Assembly (NCBI GenBank): GCA_034660675.1 | Contig: JAYEJT010000081.1 | Location: 1-13,629 of the forward strand | From: CG03 sp034660675 | GTDB taxonomy: Bacteria; CG03 | Length of the DNA stretch: 13,629 bases | Direction: 5' to 3' | Shown here: one piece after another, positions 7,083-13,629 of the stretch | Numbering within the stretch: the stretch's first letter is position 1 | How the letters are laid out: every line of letters starts with the position of its first letter | Notes under the pieces: generated by a model | Seen by the model: only the letters and a program-made list of their open reading frames with translations | What the model was told of the DNA's origin: nothing | Database searches by the model: none | Position numbers and translations under genes: made by a program

Positions 7083-8096
7083 ATGCACATTGATGCGGAA
7101 ATATCAAGAATACGAAAAAATTTCTTTGAGACAATCAAAAATATTAAGACGGCTGAACAACTCACAAATGTCAGAGTCGTCTATATAGGCCGTAAAGGCA
7201 AAGTCTCAAGACTTCTAAGGAAGGTGACAGAACTTCCTTCTGATATAAGACCCCGTGTGGGGAAGGAATTAAATCTTCTCAAAAGCGAAATAGAAAAAAA
7301 TGTCAAGGATATTTCTCTGCGTTTTCAGGGTTTTGTGAAGGAAGAAAAAATCGACGAGACTCTTCCGGGGCGTCCGTGTTCCGTTGGAAGCCGTCACCCT
7401 TTGAGCATAATAAAAAACAGGATAGTGGAGATATTTTTTTCTATGGGCTTTTCTCTCGTGGAGGGGCCTCTCGTGGAAGATGACTGGCACAATTTTTCGG
7501 CTCTCAATATCCCCGAATTTCATCCGGCAAGGGATATGCATGACACTCTTTATCTTGAAGGGAAAGAAAATCTTCTTTTGAGAACACACACTTCCCCCGT
7601 GCAGGTGCGAGTGATGAAGCATAACAAACCGCCGCTGGCCGTGATAGTTCCCGGGAAGTGTTTCAGAAATGACGCCATAGACGCGTCTCATTTTCCGGTG
7701 TTTCATCAGGTTGAGGGTTTGTGGGTGGATAAGGATATTTCCGTAGCGGATCTCAAGGGGGTTTTAACAGGGTTTGTTAACCGGCTTTTCGGGGATGTGC
7801 CTGTAAGATTCAGGCCCAGTTATTTTCCTTTCACGGAACCTTCCGTAGAGCTTGATATGGGTTGCCCCGTGTGCGGAGGCAGCGGATGTTCCACCTGCGG
7901 GCACAGCGGATTTATGGAAATAATGGGAGCCGGAATGGTGCATCCGGAAGTGTTCAGGAATTCCGGTTATGAGGAGAGATATCAGGGTTTTGCCTTCGGC
8001 ATGGGGATAGAGAGAATTGCTATGATATACTATGGTCTCGCTGACATAAGGGATTTTTACAATAACGATTTGAGATTTCTGGAGCAGTTTAAATAA
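7083..8096 (+). CDS. pheS: Phenylalanine--tRNA ligase alpha subunit
   Basis: Catalytic subunit of the alpha2-beta2 class II PheRS, which forms Phe-tRNA-Phe. The protein has 337 residues. An N-terminal coiled-coil tRNA-binding arm (about 1-85) is followed by motif 1 (EIFFSMGFSLVEGPLVEDDWHN), the THTSPVQVR segment, motif 2 (FRNDAIDASHFPVFHQVEG), the FTEPSVELD segment and motif 3 (GFAFGMGIERIAMIYYG). The Cys-rich CPVCGGSGCSTCG loop before GFMEIMGAGMVHPEV is common in many bacterial PheS. GGGAG at 7070-7074 serves ATG 7083. The partner pheT follows after an unusually long structured spacer. Confidence 0.97.
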   Translation: MHIDAEISRIRKNFFETIKNIKTAEQLTNVRVVYIGRKGKVSRLLRKVTELPSDIRPRVGKELNLLKSEIEKNVKDISLRFQGFVKEEKIDETLPGRPCSVGSRHPLSIIKNRIVEIFFSMGFSLVEGPLVEDDWHNFSALNIPEFHPARDMHDTLYLEGKENLLLRTHTSPVQVRVMKHNKPPLAVIVPGKCFRNDAIDASHFPVFHQVEGLWVDKDISVADLKGVLTGFVNRLFGDVPVRFRPSYFPFTEPSVELDMGCPVCGGSGCSTCGHSGFMEIMGAGMVHPEVFRNSGYEERYQGFAFGMGIERIAMIYYGLADIRDFYNNDLRFLEQFK

Positions 8097-8112
8097 TATG
8101 GAATCATTGAAA

Positions 8113-8207
8113 AAATTGCACCGGATGTGCCGCGTCGAGGAACTAAGCAAAACCCCTTGCTCATATGAGTCCCGCCGGACACATCCCTGCGCAATTTCCC
8201 TGAAATT
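8113..8207 (+). promoter_or_regulatory. Structured RNA element between pheS and pheT
   Basis: The spacer can fold into a long imperfect stem-loop. AAATTGC (8113-8119) pairs with GCAATTT (8191-8197). After a small internal loop GGATGTG (8123-8129) pairs with CACATCC (8180-8186), then CCG (8130-8132) with CGG (8176-8178) around a bulged A. At the tip AGCAA (8146-8150) pairs with TTGCT (8157-8161) around an AACCCC loop. An alternative hairpin AATTTC (8193-8198) with GAAATT (8202-8207) would disrupt the basal helix, so two exclusive folds exist just ahead of the pheT ribosome site (GGAG, 8214-8217). No U-run follows, so this is not an intrinsic terminator. It lacks the T-box consensus and I recognise no known riboswitch. 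It could be a translational control element, an mRNA processing site or an inserted palindromic repeat. Confidence 0.45.
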
Positions 8208-8225
8208 TTATATGGAGACAGAAAG

Positions 8226-10556
8226 ATGCTGATTCCGGTAAAATGGCTCAGGGAGTTTGTGGATGTTAAAGACGGCGCTGAGGTAAAGGATATACTGCTG
8301 AAGGCGGGTTTGGAATCGGAACTCGTTTGCAGCGAGGAAAAATTCAAAGGCGTTGTTGCGGCGCAGGTTCTCAAGGCCGCGCCGATTTCGGGAACGCATC
8401 TTAAAAGCTGTCTTGTCAGCGACGGGAAAGAACTGTGCTCGGTTATTTGCGGCGCGCCCAATGTGGAGAAGGGACAGTTTGTGGCTTTTGCGAGGTTGGG
8501 GGCAGAACTGCCCGGCGGGATTAAAATAACAAAGAGAAAAATACGCGGCAATGTGTCGTGCGGGATGATTGTTTCGGAGCAGGAACTCGGGGTTGGAAGC
8601 GATTCATCGGGCATCATGGTGCTTAAAAAAGAGCTGCCGCTGGGAACGTCCATCACTTTTCAGAAAGATGAAATGGTGGAGGCGGAGATTACCCCGGACA
8701 GGGGGGATTGTATGTCCATCCTGGGGATAGCCAGGGAGGTGAGTTTTTTCGGCGGGAAAGAGCTTAAGGCTCCTGCCATAGAGAACATTTCCGCCGAAGA
8801 AGGAAATTCCGGTTTTCGCATTGAGAGAACATCATCCGGTTGTCCTTTTTACACGGGCTGTCTGATGGAAGGCGTGCAGGTCGCGCCCTCTCCCGGCTGG
8901 CTTAAAGATAAAATTGTGTCAATGGGACTCAATCCCCAGAATAATGTTGTTGACATAACGAACATGATCCTGTTTGAACTGGGCCAGCCGCTTCACGCTT
9001 TTGACGCGGATAAATTAAAGGGCAGAACGATAAAAATATCGGATTCGTCCGATGGTGAGAAAATAAAACTGCTTGACGGGAAAGAACACGCGCTTAAAAA
9101 AGGCCTTTGCCTCATAAGAGACGCGGAAAGGCCGGTGGCTCTGGGAGGCGTGATGGGCGGCGGGGACTCCGGCGTTTCAAATTCAACGACAAATATTTTT
9201 ATAGAAAGCGCTTTTTTTGAGCCGGGCGCGATTTACAAGGCCGCCCGGCAGATAGGTACTAATTCACCGGCATCAATGAGATTTTCCAGAGGCGTGGATC
9301 CGATGATGGTGAAGAAAGCTTTGATGAGAGCCGTGAAACTGGTTATGGAAACGGCTTCCGGCCGGGTAAAGGAATTCTTTCATGAGGGCCGTGTACCGGG
9401 GAAGATTCCCCTAAGCGTGGATGTGAAATTCGTAAAATCCCTTTTGGGTGTTAATGTTTCTGCGGCAGACCTGGAAAAAGCTGTTTCTTTTGCCGGCGCG
9501 ATACAGAGCAATGACGGAGAAACCATAAAAATCCTTCCTCATTCGTGGAGAAACGATCTTAAAATAGAGGAGGATTTGGTTGAAGAGGCTATCCGGTCCA
9601 TAGGCTATGACGGTATCCCGCCAAAATATCCTCAGCTGCGCCGCCTGCCATATGGCTTGCCGGATTCGGTCAGGAGTAGGGAAAAATTCATAAATGTTTT
9701 TGTTTCGGCTGGTTTCAGCGAAGTTATAACACCGGATATGATATCAGAAAGCCGGCTATTCCAGAATTTTCCGGAAGTTATCAGGATCAATAATCCTGTT
9801 TCTGCCGATATGGGGGTTGCGCGGCCGACACTTTTTGTTAATCTTGCCGATGTGATGAGATATAACATATCACGCGGTATAACCGAGGTGAAGATATTTG
9901 AGAGCGGTTCGGTATTCAGAAGTAATCAGGGAAAATATGAGGAAGAAGAAATGGTAGCGGGCATGGCCTCCGGCAGTGTCGGGGCGCTAAGCCACTATAA
10001 GAGCGTATCCGCTGATTTTTTTTATGTGAAAGGTATACTTGAAGAGGCTGCCGGGCGGGCCGACGGCTATGAGCATGTTAACGCGCCTTTTCTTGAAAAC
10101 TCTGTTGTTTTCAAGAAGGGGGGCAACACCGTTTTTCTGATAGGAGAGGTGACGGAAAAAGCGTTGAATTCTTTTGACGTAAAAAAGGATTTTCTCACAT
10201 CGCCGATAATATATTTTGAGTTTTATTTTAAAAATCTTCCTGATGCCGCGAAAAAATACTCTCCCCCCCCGACTGTGCCGTCAGCGTTAAGGGATTTATC
10301 CATTTTAATAAAGGAAGATGTCCGTTTCGGGGATGTGGAAAGAAAAATCTTCTCTTGCGGCGCGGAAAATCTGGAAAAAGCGGTTCTCCTTGATCTTTAT
10401 CGCGGTAAACAGGTGCAGGGAGGCAAAAAGAGCATGAGTTTCAGGCTTTTTTTCAGGGGGAAAGAGACTCTTATACACAGTGATATTGATCATCAGGTGG
10501 CCAAAATACTTAGAGTTCTATCCGATAATTTCGGAGCTTCCCTGCGGGAAAAATAA
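8226..10556 (+). CDS. pheT: Phenylalanine--tRNA ligase beta subunit
   Basis: Beta subunit of PheRS: tRNA binding, editing of mischarged Tyr-tRNA-Phe, and structural support of PheS. At 776 residues it is a full-length bacterial form. In order: N-terminal EMAP-like OB tRNA-binding domain (about 38-150, with GAPNVEKGQFVAFARLGAEL), B3/B4 editing domain (about 200-375, with NNVVDITNMILFELGQPLHA and ALGGVMGG), B5 domain (about 395-470, ending HSWRNDLKIEEDLVEEAIR), a catalytic-like core, and the C-terminal ferredoxin-fold anticodon-binding domain (from about 684, PSALRDLSILIKED to the end). GGAG lies 8 nt before ATG 8226. All domains look intact. It is coexpressed with rplT and pheS. Confidence 0.97.
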   Translation: MLIPVKWLREFVDVKDGAEVKDILLKAGLESELVCSEEKFKGVVAAQVLKAAPISGTHLKSCLVSDGKELCSVICGAPNVEKGQFVAFARLGAELPGGIKITKRKIRGNVSCGMIVSEQELGVGSDSSGIMVLKKELPLGTSITFQKDEMVEAEITPDRGDCMSILGIAREVSFFGGKELKAPAIENISAEEGNSGFRIERTSSGCPFYTGCLMEGVQVAPSPGWLKDKIVSMGLNPQNNVVDITNMILFELGQPLHAFDADKLKGRTIKISDSSDGEKIKLLDGKEHALKKGLCLIRDAERPVALGGVMGGGDSGVSNSTTNIFIESAFFEPGAIYKAARQIGTNSPASMRFSRGVDPMMVKKALMRAVKLVMETASGRVKEFFHEGRVPGKIPLSVDVKFVKSLLGVNVSAADLEKAVSFAGAIQSNDGETIKILPHSWRNDLKIEEDLVEEAIRSIGYDGIPPKYPQLRRLPYGLPDSVRSREKFINVFVSAGFSEVITPDMISESRLFQNFPEVIRINNPVSADMGVARPTLFVNLADVMRYNISRGITEVKIFESGSVFRSNQGKYEEEEMVAGMASGSVGALSHYKSVSADFFYVKGILEEAAGRADGYEHVNAPFLENSVVFKKGGNTVFLIGEVTEKALNSFDVKKDFLTSPIIYFEFYFKNLPDAAKKYSPPPTVPSALRDLSILIKEDVRFGDVERKIFSCGAENLEKAVLLDLYRGKQVQGGKKSMSFRLFFRGKETLIHSDIDHQVAKILRVLSDNFGASLREK

Positions 10557-10568
10557 TTGCTTTGCCGC

Positions 10569-10591
10569 CGGCAGACTATATGTCTTTGCCG
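10569..10591 (+). other. Hairpin downstream of pheT
   Basis: CGGCAGAC (10569-10576) can pair with GTC (10582-10584) and TGCCG (10587-10591) around a TATAT loop with a two-base bulge. No U-tract follows, so it may stabilise the pheT mRNA 3' end rather than terminate. The word TTTGCCGC occurs at 10561 and again at 10585. Confidence 0.3.
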
Positions 10592-10628
10592 CAGAATATT
10601 TAAAAGAGGTATTTTCCCGAAGATTTTC

Positions 10629-10658
10629 TTGACAACCCGGCGGACAATTAAATAAAAT
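10629..10658 (+). promoter_or_regulatory. Sigma70-type promoter of zapB-like/zapA
   Basis: Perfect TTGACA (10629-10634), an 18-nt spacer and TAAAAT (10653-10658). The predicted start (about 10664-10666) falls only 1-3 nt before ATG 10667, so the transcript would be leaderless or nearly so. A weak AAGGG (10660-10664) lies at the same place, too close to serve as a normal ribosome site. Confidence 0.65.
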
Positions 10659-10666
10659 TAAGGGCA

Positions 10667-10915
10667 ATGGACAACGATATAAAAAGACTCTCTGCCGATA
10701 TAGACAAGGCCGTGAACGTGATAAGAGGACTCAAATCGGAAAACGAAAAACTCAGCACCGCTGTCAGGCTCAAAGACGAGCAGATTCGCGCGATGGATGT
10801 CCGGAACAAGAGTTCCGAAAAAATAGGAAGAGATTTTGAAAAGATGAAACTGGAGCGGATAAGAATAAAAGACAAAGTCGGTGTTATGCTTAACGCGCTG
10901 GGAGATGTTCAATGA
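10667..10915 (+). CDS. Small coiled-coil protein, ZapB-like
   Basis: An 82-residue, highly charged protein, nearly all predicted alpha-helix with heptad-like spacing (IKRLSADIDKAVNVIRGL, then SENEKLSTAVRLKDEQIRAM). It has no signal peptide, membrane segment or enzymatic motif. Its stop overlaps the zapA start as ATGA, implying coupled translation. ZapB in E. coli is a similarly small coiled coil that binds ZapA at the division ring, and small coiled-coil genes sit before zapA in several Gram-negative groups. The role in Z-ring bundling is inferred from size, shape and coupling, not from a diagnostic motif. Confidence 0.7.
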   Translation: MDNDIKRLSADIDKAVNVIRGLKSENEKLSTAVRLKDEQIRAMDVRNKSSEKIGRDFEKMKLERIRIKDKVGVMLNALGDVQ

Positions 10916-11193
10916 GCTCGACCGTGACCGTAATGGGCAGGAAGCTTGTGATTTCCGATGATAAAATAAGTCCCGACACAATAAAGGATGCCGCTGAATA
11001 TATTGAAAAACACATGGCGGCCTTGCGGTCATCGGCGGGTATTCAGGACACGCTGAAGTTGGCGGCTTTTACAATGATTCAGATAACCAGCCAGATGCTG
11101 GAATTAAAGAAGAAGGGCTATTCCCAGACGGAGGGATATAGCAAGGTTTTAGAAGAAATGACGAGGAAGTTAGAAGACGAAATAAACGTATGA
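10912..11193 (+). CDS. zapA: Cell division protein ZapA
   Basis: FtsZ-associated protein that crosslinks FtsZ filaments at midcell. The 93 residues follow the ZapA layout: an N-terminal beta hairpin (VTVMGRKLVISDDKISPDT), a helix with AAEYIEKHMAALR, the central helix DTLKLAAFTMIQITSQMLEL, and a C-terminal charged coiled coil (KVLEEMTRKLEDEI). The usual Tyr of the G-x-x-Y strand is replaced by Leu. It is translationally coupled to the upstream coiled-coil gene (ATGA). A 6S RNA lies immediately downstream, an arrangement also known from E. coli and many other bacteria, which supports the call. Confidence 0.82.
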   Translation: MSSTVTVMGRKLVISDDKISPDTIKDAAEYIEKHMAALRSSAGIQDTLKLAAFTMIQITSQMLELKKKGYSQTEGYSKVLEEMTRKLEDEINV

Positions 11194-11230
11194 TAAAAGC
11201 AAGAAGTAAAAGGAGAGCGAAAACAAATGC

Positions 11231-11258
11231 GGAGGCAAGCCGGCCGTTCGGCGTCTTC
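11231..11258 (+). other. Hairpin between zapA and the 6S RNA
   Basis: GGAGGC (11231-11236) pairs with GTCTTC (11253-11258), and GCC (11243-11245) with GGC (11250-11252) around GTTC. An A-rich stretch follows rather than a U-run, so it is a weak terminator. It may mark the zapA mRNA 3' end or a processing site releasing the 6S RNA. No convincing -35/-10 pair for the 6S RNA is seen here. Confidence 0.35.
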
Positions 11259-11270
11259 GTTAAAAATATT

Positions 11271-11414
11271 CCTGTGGCCGTGGTGATGAGTGTGATTTTC
11301 GAAGGGCTCTAAGAAGAAAAAGGGATTTCGATGCCGTATCTCTTGGGGTGCGGCTCAAGAAAACCCACTTTGCTGTTCGCAGCCTTCTTCTGATTACACC
11401 CACCCGGCCGCGGG
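11271..11414 (+). ncRNA. ssrS: 6S RNA
   Basis: 6S RNA mimics an open promoter and sequesters the housekeeping RNA polymerase holoenzyme, typically in stationary phase. The fold expected of the family can be drawn. Closing stem CCTGTGGCCG (11271-11280) with CGGCCGCGGG (11405-11414), all ten pairs with two G-U; GGTG (11282-11285) with CACC (11401-11404); GTGTGAT (11290-11296) with ATTACAC (11393-11399); GAAGG (11301-11305) with CCTTC (11383-11387). Then comes a large central bubble (11306-11321 against 11367-11382), whose 3' strand can form a small CTG-TTCG-CAG hairpin (11373-11382). The apical arm pairs GGG-TTTC (11322-11329) with GAAA-CCC (11359-11366) and GCCGTATC (11333-11340) with GGTGCGGC (11347-11354). 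Position after zapA and near fau matches known ssrS contexts. Ends are approximate. Confidence 0.86.
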
Positions 11415-11436
11415 TTGTTCCGGCTTTCTTTTTTTT
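11407..11436 (+). terminator. Probable terminator after 6S RNA
   Basis: GCCG (11407-11410) can pair with CGGC (11421-11424), directly followed by TTTCTTTTTTTT (11425-11436). The 5' arm also belongs to the 6S closing stem, so either the closing stem or this smaller hairpin precedes the U-tract. It separates the 6S RNA from rarA only partly, and rarA has no obvious promoter of its own in the remaining 29 bp. Confidence 0.5.
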
Positions 11437-11465
11437 GTCCTTCGTTGAATTTTGAGGGAACACGA

Positions 11466-12692
11466 ATGAAAATAAAGAGTGATAAAGTGCAACCGCTTTC
11501 GTGGCGGCTTGTGCCGGATTCTTTTGACGGTTTCCAAGGTCAGGGTCATCTTTTCTCCAAGGGAGCGCCTTTGAGGGAAATGATAAAAAAGGGACGGTTT
11601 ATGTCCTCGCTTCTGTGGGGCCCGCCGGGTACAGGCAAGACCGCTTTTTCCAGATTCATAGCCGGCAAATTGAAATACAAGCTGGTTTTTATCAATGCCA
11701 TCACTTCTGATGTTGCCAAAATCAGGGAGATACTTAAGGTCGCTGATTTTGAGAAATCTTCCGCGGAAACGCTTCTGGTGATTGATGAGATCGAACATTT
11801 CAGCCGTTCGCAGCAAAATGTTTTTTTGCCCTGCACCGAAAGGGGAGATGTAAAACTCGTGGGTATCAGCTTCGAGAATCCGTATTACCGCATGAACACA
11901 GCTCTTCTTTCGCGTCTGAAAGTTTTTGAGTTCAAAGCCCTTTCGGTTAAAGATACCTCCGCTATTCTGGAGAATGCCCTGAAATCAAAAAACGGATATT
12001 CCGGTAAAATAAAAATCAGCGGTGCCGTTGCGGATATGCTTATCACAGAAGCGTCAGGTGATGCCAGAAAACTGCTCAATCTGCTTGAGATGCTTGTCTT
12101 TTCCTCTGACGGAAAAACAATCACGGAGGGCGCGGCCCGCAAAGCTTTTTCCATAGGCAGAAAATATGATAAAAACGATCATTATGAAATGGCCTCGGCT
12201 TTTATAAAAAGCGTGCGGGGTTCTGACCCGGACGCCGCTCTTTACTGGCTGGCCTGTATGCTGCAGGGGGGGGAGGATCCCCGTTTTATCGCCCGGCGGC
12301 TGATAATTCTTGCCTCCGAAGACATAGGTAATGCGGATCCCCGCGCCCTGACCCTTGCTGTGTCGGTGTTAAAAGCGGTTGAAACGGTGGGTATGCCCGA
12401 GGCCAGGATTATACTTTCGCAGGCGGTGATTTATTGTTCAATGACTTATAAAAGCAATGCCTGCTATGAAGCTGTTTCCGCCGCGGAGAAAGCCGCGGAA
12501 GAAACCCTTCCCGAGGTGCCCCGCCATCTTACCCGTGCCGGCGCTGCGGATTATGTGTATCCGCACAATCACGGAGGTTGGGCCCAACAGAAATATGCCT
12601 CTGTAAAAAAGAAAATTTATAAAAGCCGGCGGAAAGGGTTTGAGAGGGAGTTGGACAGAATACATGAAACTGTCAGAAAAAGAACTGCTTAG
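11466..12692 (+). CDS. rarA: Replication-associated recombination protein A (RarA/MgsA), AAA+ ATPase
   Basis: Clamp-loader-like AAA+ ATPase acting at stalled replication forks, related to eukaryotic WRNIP1. The 408-residue form starts at ATG 11466, with GAGGGA at 11454-11459; an in-frame TTG at 11415 would run through the 6S terminator and is rejected. Motifs: FDGFQGQGHLF (20-30), Walker A GPPGTGKT (52-59), Walker B LLVIDEIE (103-110), a sensor/arginine-finger region (FENPYYRMNTALLSRLKVF), and the family-diagnostic C-terminal blocks SVRGSDPDAALYWLACML, GEDPRFIARRL, ASEDIGNADPRAL and PKSNA-like YKSNACYEA. Two departures: DEIEHFSR replaces the usual DEIHRFNK, and the stretch after PRHL is shorter than the usual HLRNAPTKLMKELGYGKGY form. 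Its end overlaps fau by 29 bp. Confidence 0.93.
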   Translation: MKIKSDKVQPLSWRLVPDSFDGFQGQGHLFSKGAPLREMIKKGRFMSSLLWGPPGTGKTAFSRFIAGKLKYKLVFINAITSDVAKIREILKVADFEKSSAETLLVIDEIEHFSRSQQNVFLPCTERGDVKLVGISFENPYYRMNTALLSRLKVFEFKALSVKDTSAILENALKSKNGYSGKIKISGAVADMLITEASGDARKLLNLLEMLVFSSDGKTITEGAARKAFSIGRKYDKNDHYEMASAFIKSVRGSDPDAALYWLACMLQGGEDPRFIARRLIILASEDIGNADPRALTLAVSVLKAVETVGMPEARIILSQAVIYCSMTYKSNACYEAVSAAEKAAEETLPEVPRHLTRAGAADYVYPHNHGGWAQQKYASVKKKIYKSRRKGFERELDRIHETVRKRTA

Positions 12693-13233
12693 GCGGCGAG
12701 GCCGAAGCCTGAGAAAGGCGATTGAAAATAGAGGGGTCTTGAGCGGAGCAATCTGTGAAAGAATCATCAATTGGGATATGTTTGTTTCCTCCCGCAGGAT
12801 GATGAGCTATTGTTTTGTAGACGGCGAGGTTGACCTGACCGCTGTCAATAACGCGGCTTCGGCCGGGGAACTTTATCTGCCGGCGGTTGTTTTGAATGAG
12901 GGAGTATCTTCAATTGAGGCGAGGAGATTTGCTGAGGGCATTGTATGTGTTAAAGGGAAATATGGCATAAGCGAACCTCCGATGGGCGTTTCTGTCATCA
13001 GACCCGCAGATATAGAGCTTGTTCTTGTGCCGGGCATAATGTTTAGCCCGTCGGGCAGCCGAATAGGTTTCGGTTGCGGTTATTATGACCGTTTCCTGTC
13101 TTTGTGTGTTTCGGCGGTGAAAGCCGGTGTGTGTTTTGAGGCGCAGGTGGGCGGTGAGTTTGAAACGGATGAGAATGATGTGAGAATGGATTTCGTGATT
13201 ACGGAAAAAAGAATTTATAAGGGGGAGAAATGA
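12664..13233 (+). CDS. fau: 5-formyltetrahydrofolate cyclo-ligase
   Basis: Converts 5-formyl-THF to 5,10-methenyl-THF with ATP, returning the storage folate to one-carbon metabolism. The 189-residue protein shows the basic N-terminus (LLRRRGRSLRKAI), KYGISEPP, the ELVLVPGIMF strand and the ATP/folate-site signature SRIGFGCGYYDRFL (the usual form is RLGYGGGYYDR, so one Gly is Cys), and ends with DVRMDFVITEKRI, the family's closing motif. ATG 12664 lies inside the rarA end. The GGAG at 12647-12650 is 13 nt away, so translation is probably coupled to rarA; a TTG at 12640 is the alternative start. Its end overlaps rny (ATGA). In E. coli the fau homologue (ygfA) follows the 6S RNA; here rarA is interposed. 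Confidence 0.92.
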   Translation: MKLSEKELLRRRGRSLRKAIENRGVLSGAICERIINWDMFVSSRRMMSYCFVDGEVDLTAVNNAASAGELYLPAVVLNEGVSSIEARRFAEGIVCVKGKYGISEPPMGVSVIRPADIELVLVPGIMFSPSGSRIGFGCGYYDRFLSLCVSAVKAGVCFEAQVGGEFETDENDVRMDFVITEKRIYKGEK

Positions 13234-13629
13234 ATATTGTTATAAGTGTGATAGCGGGGTTTGTGGCCGGTGCGCTGCCTGTTTATATTATGCACAGGAG
13301 CGTCGTGAAAAAAAAGGGAGCGGGAATAATCAAAAAAGCCGAGGCGGAAGCGGCGGTTATACGCGAGAGAGCTGTTTCTGAAAACGAAGCGAAACTCAAA
13401 GAAAAAGAAAGTGAGATGATGAATCGTTTGCGTGGGAAACAGAGCAACATGGATAAAAAAGAAAATGAAATTTCTAAAAAAGCGAATGATGTGGAAAGCC
13501 AAATCAGGAGTTTTGAACAGCGCCGGCGGGATGTTGAAAACAGCAGAAAGGATTTTGAGAGGAAAGAGAAGTTGCTCAAAATGAAAGAGGAGGAGCTGTC
13601 CGGTAAGCTTGCGGCGCAGAAGGACCATC
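13230..13629 (+). CDS. rny: Ribonuclease Y, N-terminal part (3' end outside window)
   Basis: Membrane-anchored endoribonuclease initiating mRNA decay. Only the first 133 residues are in the window, up to QKDH. They comprise a single N-terminal transmembrane segment (IVISVIAGFVAGALPVYIM, residues 3-21) followed by a long Lys/Glu-rich coiled coil (AEAEAAVIRERAVSENEAKL onward), exactly the RNase Y lead-in; the KH and HD catalytic domains would follow beyond 13629. ATG 13230 overlaps the fau stop (ATGA) and is preceded by GGGGGAG (13221-13227). Without the catalytic part another membrane-anchored coiled-coil protein cannot be fully excluded, but the zapA-6S-fau-rny order is a known one. Confidence 0.88.
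   Translation, partial: MNIVISVIAGFVAGALPVYIMHRSVVKKKGAGIIKKAEAEAAVIRERAVSENEAKLKEKESEMMNRLRGKQSNMDKKENEISKKANDVESQIRSFEQRRRDVENSRKDFERKEKLLKMKEEELSGKLAAQKDH

Noticed and set aside
7861..7905. Cys-rich loop in PheS as an acquired zinc finger
   Set aside because: The CxxCxxxxCxxC loop before the GAGMVHP block is common among bacterial PheS proteins and is not a fusion.
8113..8197. T-box or intrinsic attenuator for pheT
   Set aside because: No T-box consensus (AGGGUGGNACCGCG) and no U-run after the stem; T-boxes also normally sit upstream of pheS.
11190..11312. 40-codon open frame starting at ATG 11190, overlapping the zapA stop
   Set aside because: The ATGA overlap is tempting, but the frame runs into the 5' strand of the 6S RNA, and the product (MIKARSKRRAKTNAEASR...) has no family resemblance.
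11415..11465. TTG-initiated 17-residue N-terminal extension of RarA
   Set aside because: It would start inside the 6S closing-stem/terminator region, and the added residues match nothing in the family; ATG 11466 has a proper ribosome site.
13215..13628. Minus-strand open frames at the right edge of the window
   Set aside because: They are complements of the Lys/Glu-rich RNase Y coiled coil, which gives Phe/Leu-rich antisense frames.

Overview
This 13.6 kb window is a dense stretch of bacterial housekeeping genes, almost all on the + strand. An LptE-type lipoprotein points to a Gram-negative (outer-membrane) organism. RNase Y, and the pheT / zapB-like / zapA / 6S RNA / fau / rny order, argue against an E. 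coli-like enterobacterium. The order leuS-lptE-holA-rpsT-murJ resembles poorly cultivated phyla such as Elusimicrobiota or Omnitrophota, but this placement is an inference from gene order and is weak. I see no phage, CRISPR, toxin or intact transposase genes.

Layout. (1) 1-3196: the 3' part of leuS, then lptE and holA, tightly packed in one transcription unit. (2) rpsT (S20) lies alone on the minus strand. Its 3' end overlaps the 3' end of holA, and its promoter abuts the start of murJ. (3) murJ (lipid II flippase) is followed by a 352-bp gap. The gap holds an antisense coding-like relic, a GC-rich repeat cluster with an ACCGTCCCC motif, and a near-consensus promoter for a DEAD-box RNA helicase. 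(4) The helicase is followed by a second promoter driving rplT-pheS-pheT, without infC and rpmI, which usually precede rplT. A 129-nt pheS-pheT spacer folds into a long imperfect stem-loop and is also spanned by a 44-codon open frame. (5) A strong promoter almost on top of the start codon drives a ZapB-like coiled-coil gene and zapA. A well-formed 6S RNA follows, then rarA, fau (5-formyl-THF cyclo-ligase) and the start of rny, with overlapping gene ends.

Functionally the genes cover translation (LeuRS, S20, L20, PheRS alpha and beta), replication and fork maintenance (HolA, RarA), envelope assembly (LptE, MurJ), cell division (ZapA and a ZapB-like protein), RNA metabolism (DEAD-box helicase, RNase Y, 6S RNA) and folate metabolism (Fau). 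The least ordinary features are the structured pheS-pheT spacer, the 6S RNA with its complete predicted fold, the possible leaderless zapB-like/zapA transcript and the relic downstream of murJ. I did not find a clearly new multi-gene system.
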